Source of the DNA: Strix aluco
Lineage: Eukaryota; Chordata; Aves; Strigiformes; Strigidae
Reading direction: 5' to 3'
Assembly (NCBI RefSeq): GCF_031877795.1
Contig: NC_133958.1
Span: 1,488,001 to 1,552,000, forward strand
DNA length: 64,000 nt
The translations under genes and the position numbers were made by a program. Under the pieces are notes generated by a model that made no database searches, was not told the DNA's origin, and saw only the letters and a list, made by a program, of their open reading frames with translations. Position 1 is the first letter of the stretch, and the number at the start of each line of letters is the position of its first letter. This document shows positions 1 through 11,530 of this stretch, in pieces.

Positions 1-1577
1 TTTATTTGAGTTTCCCGGGGGGGGGGGGGGGGGGGTCCGTGGGTTCCCACCCCCCTCCCGTGGGGCGGGGCGGGGGGAGGCGGCGGGGCCACGCGTGGCG
101 TGTCGGCAGAGGGAGCTGGACCTGCGCGGGGGGGGGGGGGGGGGGGGCGGAGGGGGGGGGGGGCGGCCCTTTGTCAGGATGCTCTGAGGAGGAGGAGGTG
201 GGTGATGGCAGCATCCTCCCGGCCGCAGCATCCCCCTCCCTCGGGGAGGGTTTGGGGGGCTGGGGGGCTGGGGGGGGGAAGCAGCTGGGTGACACCCCCC
301 CACCCCCTTTTTCCTTCTTTAATCTCGCCCCCCAAGCTGGCTGCATGCAGATATGGGGGGGGGGGGGCGGCATCTCATCCCATCCCATCCCCCCCCCCCC
401 CCCCCCCCAAGGCCTTTATCCTCTGAGGGCGGTGGGTACCCGACCCCCCCACCCCATAAATCCACATCCACGGGGGGTGCAATGCTGCAGGCCCCCCCAC
501 ACCCCCCCCCCAATTCCTTTTTTTTTTTTTTAAATATCCTCATCCGCCATCCCTGCGGCTGCCGCAGCGGCGTTGGGTGCGGCGAGGGCGGAGGCGGCCA
601 GGGATGCTTGGGGGGGGGGGGGGGGGGGGGGCGGGATGCAACCTGGGGGTGTCCCCCCCCCCACCCCAGCACCGAGTGATGGCGGGGGGACCCTTAGACA
701 CCCCTTTGCTCTCCCTTCTCCTTCTTGGGGGGAAAATCCACGGGGATGCTCAGGACCTCACCGCCGCCTGACGCTCGCCCTCTGGTGTGGGCCGGGGGCT
801 GCCGTGGGACCCCCACACCCCCCCCCCCCCCCCGAATTTTACCCTGGAAAAGGCCCCCCACTTTCTTCTGAGCCAGGTCAGTCCCTGAGCAGCAAAACTG
901 GGGGGACATGGGGGGCTCTGGGGGGTGGGGGGGGGGAGGTGCTCTGCTTTTACATTGGTGAAAGCACCGAGTGATGGGGGGGGGGCTCTGTTTGGGGGTG
1001 CCCCCTGGGATTTGGGAGAGCAGCTCAGGTTTGGGCAACTGGCTCTTCCTCGTGTGCACCCCCTCATATTTTTGGGGGTGCAAGCGATGCCCTGTATTTG
1101 GGGGGAGCAGCCCCCCCAAAACACCTCATTGATGACACCCTCAGCTGGTGTGGGGGGGGCCGGGGGGGGGGGGTCCGCGGGGGCTGCAATTGGCCCCCGA
1201 AACACGCGGCAGCACCGCGGCGTCAACCCCTCGATGGCGTTTGGCCCCGTTTTGGGGCCACCCCAGGGCGGGTGTCACCGGTGCTGCTCCCATCAGTGCA
1301 CTGAGCTGCCCGTTCTCAGCTGCCGCTTCCCCCCCCCCCGGGCGGGGGGTAACTGAGCCTGGGCGGTGCAGGCAGCGGGGACACCCCCCCCCCCCCGCCC
1401 CCCCGAGTGTCTCCTGCTGCCAACTCATCACACCGATGGGCAGGGCGGGGGCCGGCCGCGGCTTATCTCCGGGGCGCAGCTGGGGGATATTTTCGGTGGC
1501 TTCTTCGCAATCTGTATTTGTGGAGGGGATGGGGGTGACGGGGACTGACACCGTCCGTCCGTCCGTCCCGCCGGCAG
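1..1577. other. Non-coding DNA upstream of the ADD2 start exon
   Basis: No coding exon is recognised here. The stretch is dominated by long poly-G and poly-C runs (around 20-36, 130-147, 355-368, 391-408, 610-631 and 819-833), which create long but meaningless proline/glycine reading frames on both strands. It ends in a pyrimidine-rich tract and a CAG acceptor at 1575-1577. The ADD2 start exon is therefore preceded by at least one 5' UTR exon, which is either in this stretch or outside the window and was not located. Confidence 0.6.
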
Positions 1578-1578
1578 G

Positions 1579-4500
1579 ATGAGCACGGCCGCCAGCCCGG
1601 AGCCCCTGCCCTCGCCCCCCGCCCCTGCGCCCCGGTATCTGGAGGGTTTGGCCGAGGATGACCCCGAGTACCTGCGGGCGCGGAACATGGCGGCCGACCT
1701 GCGCCAGGACTTCAACATGATGGAGCAGAAGAAACGGGTCACCATGATCCTCCAGAGCCCGGTGAGGGACCCCAAACCCCATCTCCTGTCCCCAAACCCC
1801 ATCTCCTGTCCCCACCCCACCTCCTGTCCCCACCCCATCCCTCCCATCCCAAAGCAAATGCCCCCATGTGTTGGCTCGGGGCTTGTCCCCACCTGGCTGG
1901 TGGTGCCACTGTCACCACCGTGCCACCAAGCTGGTGATGTCACTGCCACCAAGCCTGTGGTGGTTCTGTCATTGAGTTGCCAGTGCCACCGCTGTCACCG
2001 TGCCACCAAGCCAGTGGTGTCACTGACACCAAGCTGGCGATACTGCCATCACTGTGCCACCAAGTTGGTGGTGCCACCATTACCATGTCACTAAGCCGGT
2101 GGTGCCACCATCACTGTGTCACCAAGCCGGTGGTGTCCCTGACACCAAGCTGGTGGTGCCACCATCACCACGTCACCAAGCCAGCGGTGTCACTGACACC
2201 AAGCCCATGGTGCCACCATCACCACGTTACCAAGCCCGTGATGCCACCATCACCGTGTCACCAAGTTGCTGGTGCCACTTCCACCAAGCTGGTGGTGCCA
2301 CCATCACCGTGTCACCAAGCCGGTGGTGTCCCTGACACCAAGCCCATGGTGCCACCATCACCATGTCACCAAGCTGCTGGTGCCACTTCCACCAAGCTGG
2401 TGGTGCCCCCACCCCGGTGCCACCGGATGGTCCCTGCTCGGTCACCGTGTCCCTGCCCCGGGGGAGGTGACACCGGTGGGGCCGGGATGCCGCAGTCTTT
2501 CAGGGAGGAGCTGGAGAGCCTCATCCAGGAGCAGATGAAGAAGGGGAACAACTCGTCCCACGTCTGGGCCCTGCGGCAGATCGCTGACTTCATGGCCACC
2601 ACGTCCCCCGCCGCCCTCCCCACCTCCCCTATGGGTACGGCCACACCTGCCAAAGGCTCTCTGGGGGGAAAATGGAACAATTTGGTGAAATTTTTGAGGG
2701 TTTTTCTTAATTTATGGGGTTGTAGGTGATAAAAGATCTGGTAGGGCTCCATCTTTCCTTTCATTTCTAGTAGAGGAGGTGGGAAAGGGCAAGGGGGTAG
2801 GGAGGGATTGGGACCGCAGGGACAGAAGGGGGGTCACTCTGCTGCCCCCAACCAGTCACCCCTGAAACCTTGGGGGTCCCCAAAACCTTGGGGGCCCCTG
2901 AAACCTTTGGGACCATCAAACCTTAGGGGCCACCAAACCTTTGAGATGACCAAACCCAGCTCCACAACCCTCTGCTCCCCCGTCCCTGCAAAACCCCCAG
3001 GGTTGGGGAGCAGGGGGGAGTTAACCCTGCCCCCCCCCGCCCCCATCTCCCGCTCACCATGAGGGGGTGGCACGTCCCCAGGGCTGGCGGCTGTCACCCC
3101 CATCAATGACCTGCACGGCCCCGAGGCGCCAGCGCTGGCCAAGGGGGAGCGGTTGATGCGCTGCAAGGTGGGCAGCATCCACCGCCTGCTCGACCTCTAC
3201 GGCTGGGCCCAGCTGGGACACGCCGCCGTCACCGTGAGCACCCCGACACCGGGGGGGGGGGGGGGGTCGGGGGGGGGGTGTTCCCTTCGGGAGGGGGGTA
3301 CTTTTGGGCTTTGGGGTTGTTTGGGGGGGTTGGGACGGGTGGGTGTTATGGGCGTTTTGGAGGAGGGTGCAGGGGTTGGGAGTTTTGGGGGTTTTTTTCG
3401 GGGGGGGGGGTGTTGAGGGAAATTTTTGGGTGGCTTATATTTTGGGGGGGCTTTGGGGAGTGTTTGGGGGGGTGGTTTTCTTGGGAGGGGTTTTGAGGGG
3501 TTTGGGTGGGTGAGGTTTACAGGGTTTGGGGGTGGGTTTTGGGGGGGTTGAGTGGGTTGGTGGTTTTGGGGGGGGCAGGGGTTTGGGGGTTTTCTTGGGG
3601 GGGGGTTGGGGGGTTCTTTGGGGGAGTTGGTTTTTATATGTGGGTTGGGATCTGTTGGGGGAGTTGATTTTTGGGGGGAGGGGGGAGTTTGGGATGATTT
3701 TGGGCAGCTGAGGATTTTTGGGGGGTTTTGGTGGAAGGGTTAGGTTTGGGGGTGGGGGGGTTGTTGTTTATTTTTTAATTTTTTTATACCCACACGGGCT
3801 TTTTCCCGGCGCAGCTGCGGGTGAGCAAGGAGCAGGAGCATTTCTTGGTGGCCCCGCAGGGGCTGGCGTGCAGCGAGGTGACAGCCGCCAGCCTGGTGAG
3901 TGCGCCTGTCCCTGTCATCCCCCCCACCACAAACCCTCCTGGGGTGGGGGGGGCACCGGCCACCTCTGAGCCCCCAAATCTCCCCCCCCAGATCAAGGTG
4001 AACGTGCTGGGGGCCGTGGTGGAGCAGGGCAGCACCAGCTTCGCCCCCGACGCCCGCAGCTTCAGCCTCCACGCCGCCATCTACGCCGCCCGCCCCGACA
4101 CCCGCTGCATCATCCGCTTGCACACGCCGGCCACCGCCGCAGTAAGATATTGGCGGGGGGGGACAAATGGGATTTTTTAGGGGGGACGGGGAGGGGTTTT
4201 GTCACCCTGCCTGCTCCGCCGCAGGTGTCGGCCATGCGCTGCGGCGTGCTGCCCATCTCCCGCGCCGCGCTGCTGCTGGGGGACGTCGCCTACTTCGACT
4301 TCCGCGGGGAGGTGGAGGACGAAGCCGATCGGGTCGAGCTCCAAAAATCCCTCGGTCCCACCTGCAAGGTGAGGGGACACTGAGTGGGGGGGGGATGAGG
4401 GCCACCCCGCTGTCCCCGTCCCCTCCTCCTTGCCCTGCTGACGTCTCCCCTCCCCGTGCTCGGTGCTGCAGATCTTGGTGCTGCGCAACCACGGGGTGCT

Positions 4501-7500
4501 GGCGCTGGGTGACACCGCCGAGGAGGCCTTTTACAGCATCTTCCATCTGCAGGCGGCCTGCGAGATCCAGGTGAGCGCCCGGCCCGTGCCGGGGCATGTG
4601 CTGAGCTGTGCATGGTCTCAGCTGCCAGGGTGATGCCCCTGGGAATGTGCACCGAGCTGTGCACGGGCTCAGCTGCCAGCACCGTGCCCCAGGAGCTTGC
4701 GCTGAGCTGTGCTGGGTCTCTGAAGGCAGCGGGTTGCTCTGAGACCGTGCACTGAGCTGTGTCAGGTCTCTGCAGCCAGCGCTGTGCCCTGGCACCATGC
4801 ACTGAGCTGTGCCAGGTCTCTGCAGCCAGCACAGTGTCCTGGGACCATGCACTGAGCTGTGTACAGTCTCTGCAGCCAGTGTGGTGCCCTGGCTCCATGC
4901 ACTGAGCTGTGCCAGGTCTCTGCAGCCAGCGCGGTGCCCTGGCTCCATGCACTGAGCTGTGTACAGTCTCTGCAGCCAGCGCTGTGCCCTGGCTCCATGC
5001 ACTGAGCTGTGTACAGTCTCTGCAGCCAGCGCTGTGCCCTGGCTCCATGCACTGAGCTGTGTACAGTCTCTGCAGCCAGCGCTGTGCCCTGGCACCATGC
5101 ACTGAGCTGTGCCAGGTCTCTGCCACCAGCACAGTGCCCAGGATGGGACAGACCAGCGCAGCCGCGGGGCCCGCGGGCAGGTCTGGGGCCATCCCCCTCC
5201 GGCTGCATCAGCTGCTTCTCCCCGGGCTTGGCCGTAGGTGTCGGCGCTGGCGAGCGCGGGCGGCGCGGAGAACCTGATCGTGCTGGAGCGCGCCAAGCAC
5301 CGGCCCCACGAGGTGGGCTCCGTGCGCTGGGCCGGCAGCACCTTCGGGCCCATGCAGAAGAGCCGCCTGGGCGAGCACGAATTCGAAGCCCTGATGAGGA
5401 TGCTGGACAACCTGGTGAGCACCAGCCAGTGCCAAAAAGCATCAAGCTCCCCCGAAACGCACAAAAATATCTTTTTTTTTTTTTTTTTATCCCTGTATTA
5501 TTCACAACCGAGCGCTCTCTGCCTTTCCAGGGTTACCGCACGGGCTACACCTACCGCTACCCCTTCGTGCAGGAGAAGAGCAAGCCCAAAAGTGACGTGC
5601 TGATCCCCGCCACGGTGACGGCCTTCGTCTTCGAGGAGGAGGCCGCCCCCGTGCCCGCGCTGCGGCAGCACGCCCAGAAGCAACAGAAGGAGAAGACGCG
5701 GTGGCTCAACACCCCCAACACCTACATGAGGGTCAACGTGGCCGAGGAGCAGCAGGGCAGCGCCGGCAGCCAGAAAACGAAGACGACGGTGCGGGGCTGC
5801 CACGACGTCCCGGGGAGGGGGGGTTGGTTAATTTGGGACGGGGGCTGGCTTGGGGAATGGCATCAGCCCCCCGACCCTATATTTATTTTAAAATCCCACC
5901 TCCCCAGCCCTGAGGGCCGAGCACCACAGGTTTTATCGGGGTCTCCCCTCTATGCAACATGCATTTATTGGGGTCTCCTCTCTTCACTGATGTGTCTTTA
6001 TCGGGGTTTCCACACGCAGTGGCTGAAAGCAGACGAGGTGGAAAAAGGCAGCAGCGGGACCCCCATCCGAATCGAGAACCCAAACCAGTTTGTGCCCCTC
6101 TACACGGACCCGCAGGAGGTGCTGGAGATGAGGAACAAGGTACAGTCCCCGTCTTGGAAGTCCCCGATGGGTTTTGGGATGCGGGTGCAGGGGTCTCGGC
6201 AGACCCTGGGGCAAGGGGGAGGCTTTTTCCCTCTCCTCACTCTGCATCTCGCCCACAGATCCGGGAGCAAAACCGCCAGGACGTGAAGTCGGCCGGGCCC
6301 CAGTCACAGCTGCTGGCCAGCGTGATCGCCGAGACCAGCCGCAGCCCCGTGCGTCCCCCCGTGTCCCCAGCCCCACGTCCCCTCCCCGGAGCACCCAGCC
6401 CCTTCCCTGCCTCCTCGGCATCCCACCAGTTGGAGGTGGGGAGGTGACACCGCTCCGGGGGGGCTCTTTCAGTCCACAGAGAGCCATTTGGGGGATGCAG
6501 AGGCCAAAGAGGCGTCCCGGGAGGAGGCACCCCCCGAACCGGAGCCCCCGAACCCCTTCAGCCAGCTCACGGACCAGGAGCTGGAGGAGTACAAGCAGGA
6601 GGTGGAGAGGAAAAAGCTGGGGCTGCAGGGTAGGAGGGGTACAGGGGAGCCCTGATCCCAAATCCCCCTCGGGGCCTGGCACCCAGCGGACCCCGGGGCC
6701 AGCGCATCTCTCCACCGGCAGGCGAGAAGGACAGCGCTGCAGAGGAGAGCCAGGCCCCCCCCGCCGAAAAATCCCCCCCCACCTCCCCGCCGCAGAGCCC
6801 GGCCGCGGTGCCGGCAGAGAGCCCGGCCCCGACGCCTGCGGAGCCCTCGGAGGGTGAGTGGGGCCGGCGAGCGCCCGGGCTCGCCCAGCGAGCGGAGAGG
6901 AGGAGCTGGGGTGTCCAGTGAGCAACCAAAATGAGGGGGATGAGGGTGGCTGTAGCCAGACCACGCCAAAACGCAGATAAATGTCACCCTCCCGCGTCCA
7001 TTTGCCTTTCCCTCGGGGGGTCCCCGCTTCGGTGGGGGCGAGCACCGACGGGGATTCACATCGCAAAGGCACCACTTGCCTTGAACGTCACAGCAGGAGG
7101 ACGTGAGCGTCCACCAGTGGCTTTGCGGGGTGGCAGGGGACACCTCAGTCCCCCTCCGAACGCGCCGACGGGTGCGACGTTCCCGTTATTTTACGCTCCC
7201 TACAAACCGCAGCGGGTCTCGGGGCGCGGGAGAGGCTTCTCGCTTTCTCATCGTGTCTCTGGTGTCTGTCTGTCTGTCTCTCCACAAACGTCTTCCTTTC
7301 TCTTTCCTCCACGTGTGGCTTTCACCCAAGGAGTTACCTCTGACTCTGAATACTTGTCACCGTAGTAAGTACGGAGAGGCCGTCCTTGAGCCTCGCTAGC
7401 TCGGGGTGACCTTGCTCTCCGCGGCCCGTTTCAGACGCGCTCCTTTGGGGAGCGACACCCCGCTCAGGGTTTTGCAGAAGGAAATGCCTTGGGTTGCCTT

Positions 7501-8106
7501 GTTTTGGGTTTTTTTTGCTGCCTGCTTTATTTCCAGCGGCGAGGCCAGGACGGAGCCAGCCGCCTTCCCTGCCTGCCTCTTCCCAGCTCTCCATCCCACC
7601 GTCGCTTGTCCCGCGGGGAGGGGGGGGAAGAGTCAGGAAAGCGGCGCCTGCGGCGGGAGGGGATTTGGTCCCAGCGCTCTCCATCCGTGGGAGCCAAATC
7701 CTGCTCCTGCCCAGGTTCAACCGGCGAGTTGGGGGAAATTTAAACCTCCACAGCGCCGGTCACCGCTGCCCCAAGCCTCACCTCCCCTCTTTCCCCTCCC
7801 CAAGGTGACAAGAAGGCGGACGGCGGCCAAGCGCCGGCCGATTCCGCCACCGAGAAGGAGCCGCCGGCGGTGGTGAACGGGAAGGACGAGGAGCAAAGCA
7901 CCGAGGAAAACCTGGGCAAAACGGGGAGCCGGACAACCGCCCCCGCCGACGCCAACCAGGATGCCCCCAAGGAGAAGGAGACGGTGACCAGCAGCCCCGT
8001 CTCCCCCGAAGGTTCACCCTCCAAATCACCCTCGAAGAAGAAGAAGAAATTCCGGACCCCGTCTTTCCTGAAAAAAGGCAAAAAGAAGGAAAAGATCGAA
8101 TCTTGA
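1579..8106 (+). CDS. ADD2: Beta-adducin, 14 coding exons, 727 aa
   Basis: Membrane-skeleton protein that caps actin barbed ends and recruits spectrin to actin; works as a heterodimer or tetramer with alpha- or gamma-adducin. Exons: 1579-1761, 2496-2634, 3082-3233, 3815-3895, 3992-4141, 4225-4368, 4472-4570, 5238-5414, 5531-5788, 6020-6139, 6259-6348, 6473-6629, 6722-6853, 7805-8106. All junctions are GT/AG, phases are consistent, and 727 aa matches the human 726. The acceptor lies one base before ATG 1579. The class II aldolase-like head covers roughly residues 120-370 ([23 protein letters not shown]). The neck contains [20 protein letters not shown]. The acidic/proline tail ends in a lysine-rich MARCKS-related segment ([14 protein letters not shown]) that in the family binds calmodulin and is phosphorylated by PKC/PKA. 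The [20 protein letters not shown] start and the tail fit beta rather than alpha or gamma. Confidence 0.97.
1915..2420 (+). repeat. Minisatellite in ADD2 intron, about 30-bp units
   Basis: Diverged units built on CACCAAGC(T/C)GGTGGTG followed by CCACCATCACC, in the intron after the start exon. About 16 units are visible. The array ends roughly 75 bp before the acceptor of the next coding exon. Confidence 0.85.
3240..3780 (+). repeat. G/T-only skewed low-complexity intron
   Basis: ADD2 intron between 3233 and 3815. The coding strand is almost only G and T for about 500 bp, with many runs of four or more G separated by short T-rich loops. This is a typical G-quadruplex-forming composition. No exon or conserved element is visible. 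Confidence 0.8.
4600..5130 (+). repeat. 50-bp minisatellite in ADD2 intron
   Basis: Tandem units of exactly 50 bp in the centre (unit phase at 4801, 4851, 4901, 4951, 5001, 5051, 5101), with diverged copies at the 5' edge. Each unit contains ATGCACTGAGCTGTG and TCTCTGCAGCCAG; the latter resembles a 3' splice site. The minus-strand open frame of about 300 codons across it is a repeat artefact. Confidence 0.9.
7331..7364 (+). CDS. ADD2: Candidate ADD2 alternative 34-nt cassette exon
   Basis: Lies in the 951-bp intron between exons 13 and 14. A pyrimidine-rich tract ends in an AAG acceptor at 7328-7330, and a strong GTAAGT donor starts at 7365. Joined in phase to exon 13 it encodes [11 protein letters not shown]. 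The next codon is TAG whether the exon is spliced to exon 14 (TA plus G) or read through. Inclusion would therefore give a short beta-adducin of about 638 aa without the MARCKS-like tail. Adducin genes are known to make tail-less isoforms by alternative splicing; use of this exon here is inferred from sequence only. Confidence 0.55.
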
Positions 8107-11100
8107 GTCTCCTCCGAGGCCTCCCGCCGCAGCGGCGGCCGGGAACCTCTCTGGACGGAGGCGCTGAGGCGGAGGGACGGCTCCTGCGTCGTGCGTCTGG
8201 CCGAGGCGCAGCCGAAAACCCCGGAGGCGAGTTGTTTTCTGGGTACTCCTGGCACGAGGCACCTCGTCCCCTGTCACCCGCTTTTGGAGGCGGTCACTGA
8301 GCTTACGAAAGATTGTGGCCCCTGTTTGCCGCTTGGGGAAATACCCGCTGCGATCTCCCTCCTCCCACGAGCTCTCCCTTCTCCCTCCTGGGCACCAGCC
8401 CCTTCCCACGCGTGGGCTGAGGGTTGTTTTTTTTTTCCCCACCCGCCGCTTGCAGAGCCCTCGTGAAATGTGGGGCGCAGCCCGAATCCGCTTGGTTTGA
8501 GGAAGAAAAGGGTGTTTTGTTGTTATTTTTTTTTCACCTTCTGTTTCAAGCTCCGCTGGAATGGCTTGCGCTTCACCCCTGGGGCAAAATTGTTGGCCAC
8601 GTCGCCAGGGGAATCAGCTCAAGCCGAACGTGGAGGGATTGCTCTCCCCGAAGGAGAGGCCAAGGCAGTGGGCCTGGGAGCCTTTCCTTCCAGGATCGTA
8701 ATCTTCCTCTCCCCGGGACGGAAAGCCATTTTCAGTCCCCTTCTCCTGGTGCCACCGTCTCACGTATTCACCGTACGAGGATTTCACACCGCCGGGAAAG
8801 CCCCCGCGACACTGCACGAACTGCACCTGAGAAGGGAGAAGAAAAGAGCCTCCGGGAAGTGTCTGTGTTATTTAAAACTGAGCAAAACTTCACTCACTAA
8901 GTGCTACTTTGGGATGAACACACGCTGCTGATTCACTTCAGTCAGAGGCACTGCCAACACCGCCACCCCCAACCCCACCACCACTTCCCGGCGACGCCGG
9001 CACCCGCGCCCGCCGCTGTGCCAGGTCTCTGCTCACACCGACCCCGGGCTCAGCGAGCACCCGTGCACGCAGCCAAGGCCAGATCGTTGCTTTTCCCCAG
9101 CTCTGGACTCCCGAGCACAAGATAAAATCCTCCTCCTTGGCGTTCCCGTCCCACCCAGCCTCGCCTCCCCGCCTCCAGCGCTCCGTACGGCGACACGACC
9201 CATCGTTACAACCTCCCAGCCGTGCCCAAAGGGAATAAGAAAACCAGCGACGCCCACTTGCCCCGCAGCTGCTCCAACGCTGGTATTTAGGGGACAAAAC
9301 CACCAGGATCGGCCCCCATCCTCCTGCAAACCACAGGGGTTTGCCATCTTCTGGGGGTGCTCACCCCAAGCCTGCCTGCACGGGCAGCTGCCTGCGTGGG
9401 CAACGCTGCCGTGGGGAAAGGGCTTCCCTGACAGAGCCCAAGCGCCCACCGGGTCCTGTCTGCCAGGGGCTTGGGCTGCAGCAAGGAGCCCCAGAACCCC
9501 CCCTCCGAGGGCACTGGGTTTCCTCACCCCAATATGATTTTCCCATGTGCCACCACTACATTTTCAAAGCCTGCTCGCTGCTGCGAGGCAGCTCTTGGTT
9601 TTTGTTTTCCCCACCAGAAGAGCAGAAAGCCCGTGGGCCAGGCAGCAATTTTGGGGGCGAGGACACGGGGCGGAGTGGGGCGCAGGCAGGGAGCAGTCAA
9701 AGGGAGGAGGTTTGTAAACACAGGTTGGTTTTCTTTGCAGAGCTGCGATATGGGGTGTGTCAGGCAAATTCTGAATTGAAAAGTCAAACGTGAGAAGCTT
9801 TTAAAAATTACAAAAATACACACCTAGCAGGTACGTTGCCGGAGCCCCAGAGCCGACCTGAGCCCAGTATTTGGGGAGAGCATTTGCCCTGTCTAAGGTC
9901 CACCCCAAGCTCCAGTGCTGGGTTAGAGCCACAGCCCCCCCATCACGCTCCTGCAAGGACCAGGGTGAGAGTGGGGGGCGAGGGGAGACCCTCAGCTCCT
10001 AAACTCACCACCCGCGACGGAGGGCGGCAACAGCAGCCCGGTGCTTGTGCCTATACTCATTGTCTCTTCAGCAGACAGCCTTTGAGCCACAAACCACAGC
10101 TCTGGAACCGTTTCCCGTGGGGTGTTGTTTACTGCCACTGATTTTAAGGCTGCTTGAGGCCATTTTTGCCATCTAGCCTGTCCCCCTGCATGACCCAGGC
10201 CAGAAAAGCCCCCGCAGGGACAGCTGCGTTGCATCCCCCAGCCGGCACGGTCGCTCCCGGGGCGATTACCTGAATTACAACACTGCCGCACAGCCCAGCG
10301 CTGGAGCGGCCGGCGCCGCCGCAGGGAGGCTGCAGCCCCTTTTCCTCCAAGGGTCTGTCCCCAGGGGTTTTGTGACCCCTTTTCTCCAAGGGCTGGGGGT
10401 TTTTCAGAGGAGACAGGGATTTGTTTCCCCCCTCGGTGGAAGTCTGGGGCGCATCAGTCATCTCATGCAGCGTAGGGAAGGGAGAGATACCGGTGCCTTC
10501 AGCAGGGAGGAAGGCTCAAATGGCCGCCGCCGCCGTGATGTGGGTCCTCAGCGCTTAGCTAGAAGAAAACAGATACAGGATCACCCCTCCGGATAACTTT
10601 TCCCTTCTCCCCTGCCAGCGTTTTGCCCGCTGCTTGCAGGCAGGCCCCTGGCTCGCTGCTTTTTCTCTCCCCTCTTTTTGGCAAGGCTGCCTGGACCCAA
10701 GCACCCCAGTCTGAGCTCTGGGTGTGGGTTTTCTGCAGCGGGGAGGTGGGGATGTATCCCTGGCTGCCGGCTGCGAGGCATATCGTTAGTCCAGTGTCCC
10801 AAGAGGTGTTGATCACCGCCCACAGGCCTTGTGCTCATCGCCCTCCATATCTGCACCCTCAACTGAAAGGAAGAGAGGCCGGATTTCCATCTTTGGCCAC
10901 AGCTACACCGACACGCCGCAGGAAAAGGAGGGCGATGCCAGAGTTTCAACTGGATTCACACCTGTGTTGCTGCCTGGGGCTGGCAGACACCCCGGGCCCA
11001 GCCCGGAGGGCCCCGGTGAGGGTGCGGTTGCTGAACACCCACCGAAATGAAGCTGAGAAGAGGCTGCCTGCCCCCGGGTCTGCCGCCGCGGCCTGGAGGG

Positions 11101-11210
11101 GAGCACGGGCGGGAGCGGGGCGTCCACCTGCCTGCGGGCTGGCGAGGGCAACCGCCGGTGTCTGACAATCGTCGCTGGAAAGCGCTGTGTAACGCCTGTC
11201 TGTAAATAAA
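8107..11210 (+). other. ADD2: Long 3' UTR of ADD2 with poly(A) signal
   Basis: No coding exon is seen between the ADD2 stop and the next promoter. AATAAA at 11205-11210 is the best candidate for the distal poly(A) signal, giving a 3' UTR of about 3.1 kb. Long ADD2 3' UTRs are usual in vertebrates. Shorter isoforms cannot be excluded. Confidence 0.55.
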
Positions 11211-11483
11211 CCCCGTGTTTGGCACCCGCCAGCGCTGTGGAGCTTGGGGCAGGGGGGGGCTGAGGGGGTGTCATGGCCGCCCCGGGGGCCTGGGCCGGGG
11301 GAGCACGGCCTCGCTGCCGGGGTGGGGGGATCACGGCCTCGCCGAGGCTCCGGGCCCGCAGGCCCCGGCTCTGGATGCGGAGGGGAGGCCGCCCCGCAGC
11401 CGTGGGGACCCTCCCGGACCGTGTTCGCTGCGGAACCGAAAGGCGGCGGCGCCGGTTCCGGCGGGAGCGGGAAGGGGGCCGGA

Positions 11484-11530
11484 CCGGAAGTGCGCGGAGC
11501 GCGGCCGGAAGTGCGGGCTGAGGGGCGGCC
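11484..11530 (+). promoter_or_regulatory. SNRNP27: SNRNP27 proximal promoter with duplicated ETS sites
   Basis: GC-rich, TATA-less DNA just upstream of the start codon. The 11-bp string CCGGAAGTGCG occurs twice, at 11484-11494 and 11505-11515, 21 bp apart (two helical turns). CCGGAAGT is the consensus for ETS factors such as GABPA and ELK, common at housekeeping TSSs. Confidence 0.6.

Noticed and set aside
4290-5192. 300-codon minus-strand frame with [15 protein letters not shown] repeats
   Set aside because: Translation of the 50-bp minisatellite in an ADD2 intron; not a gene.
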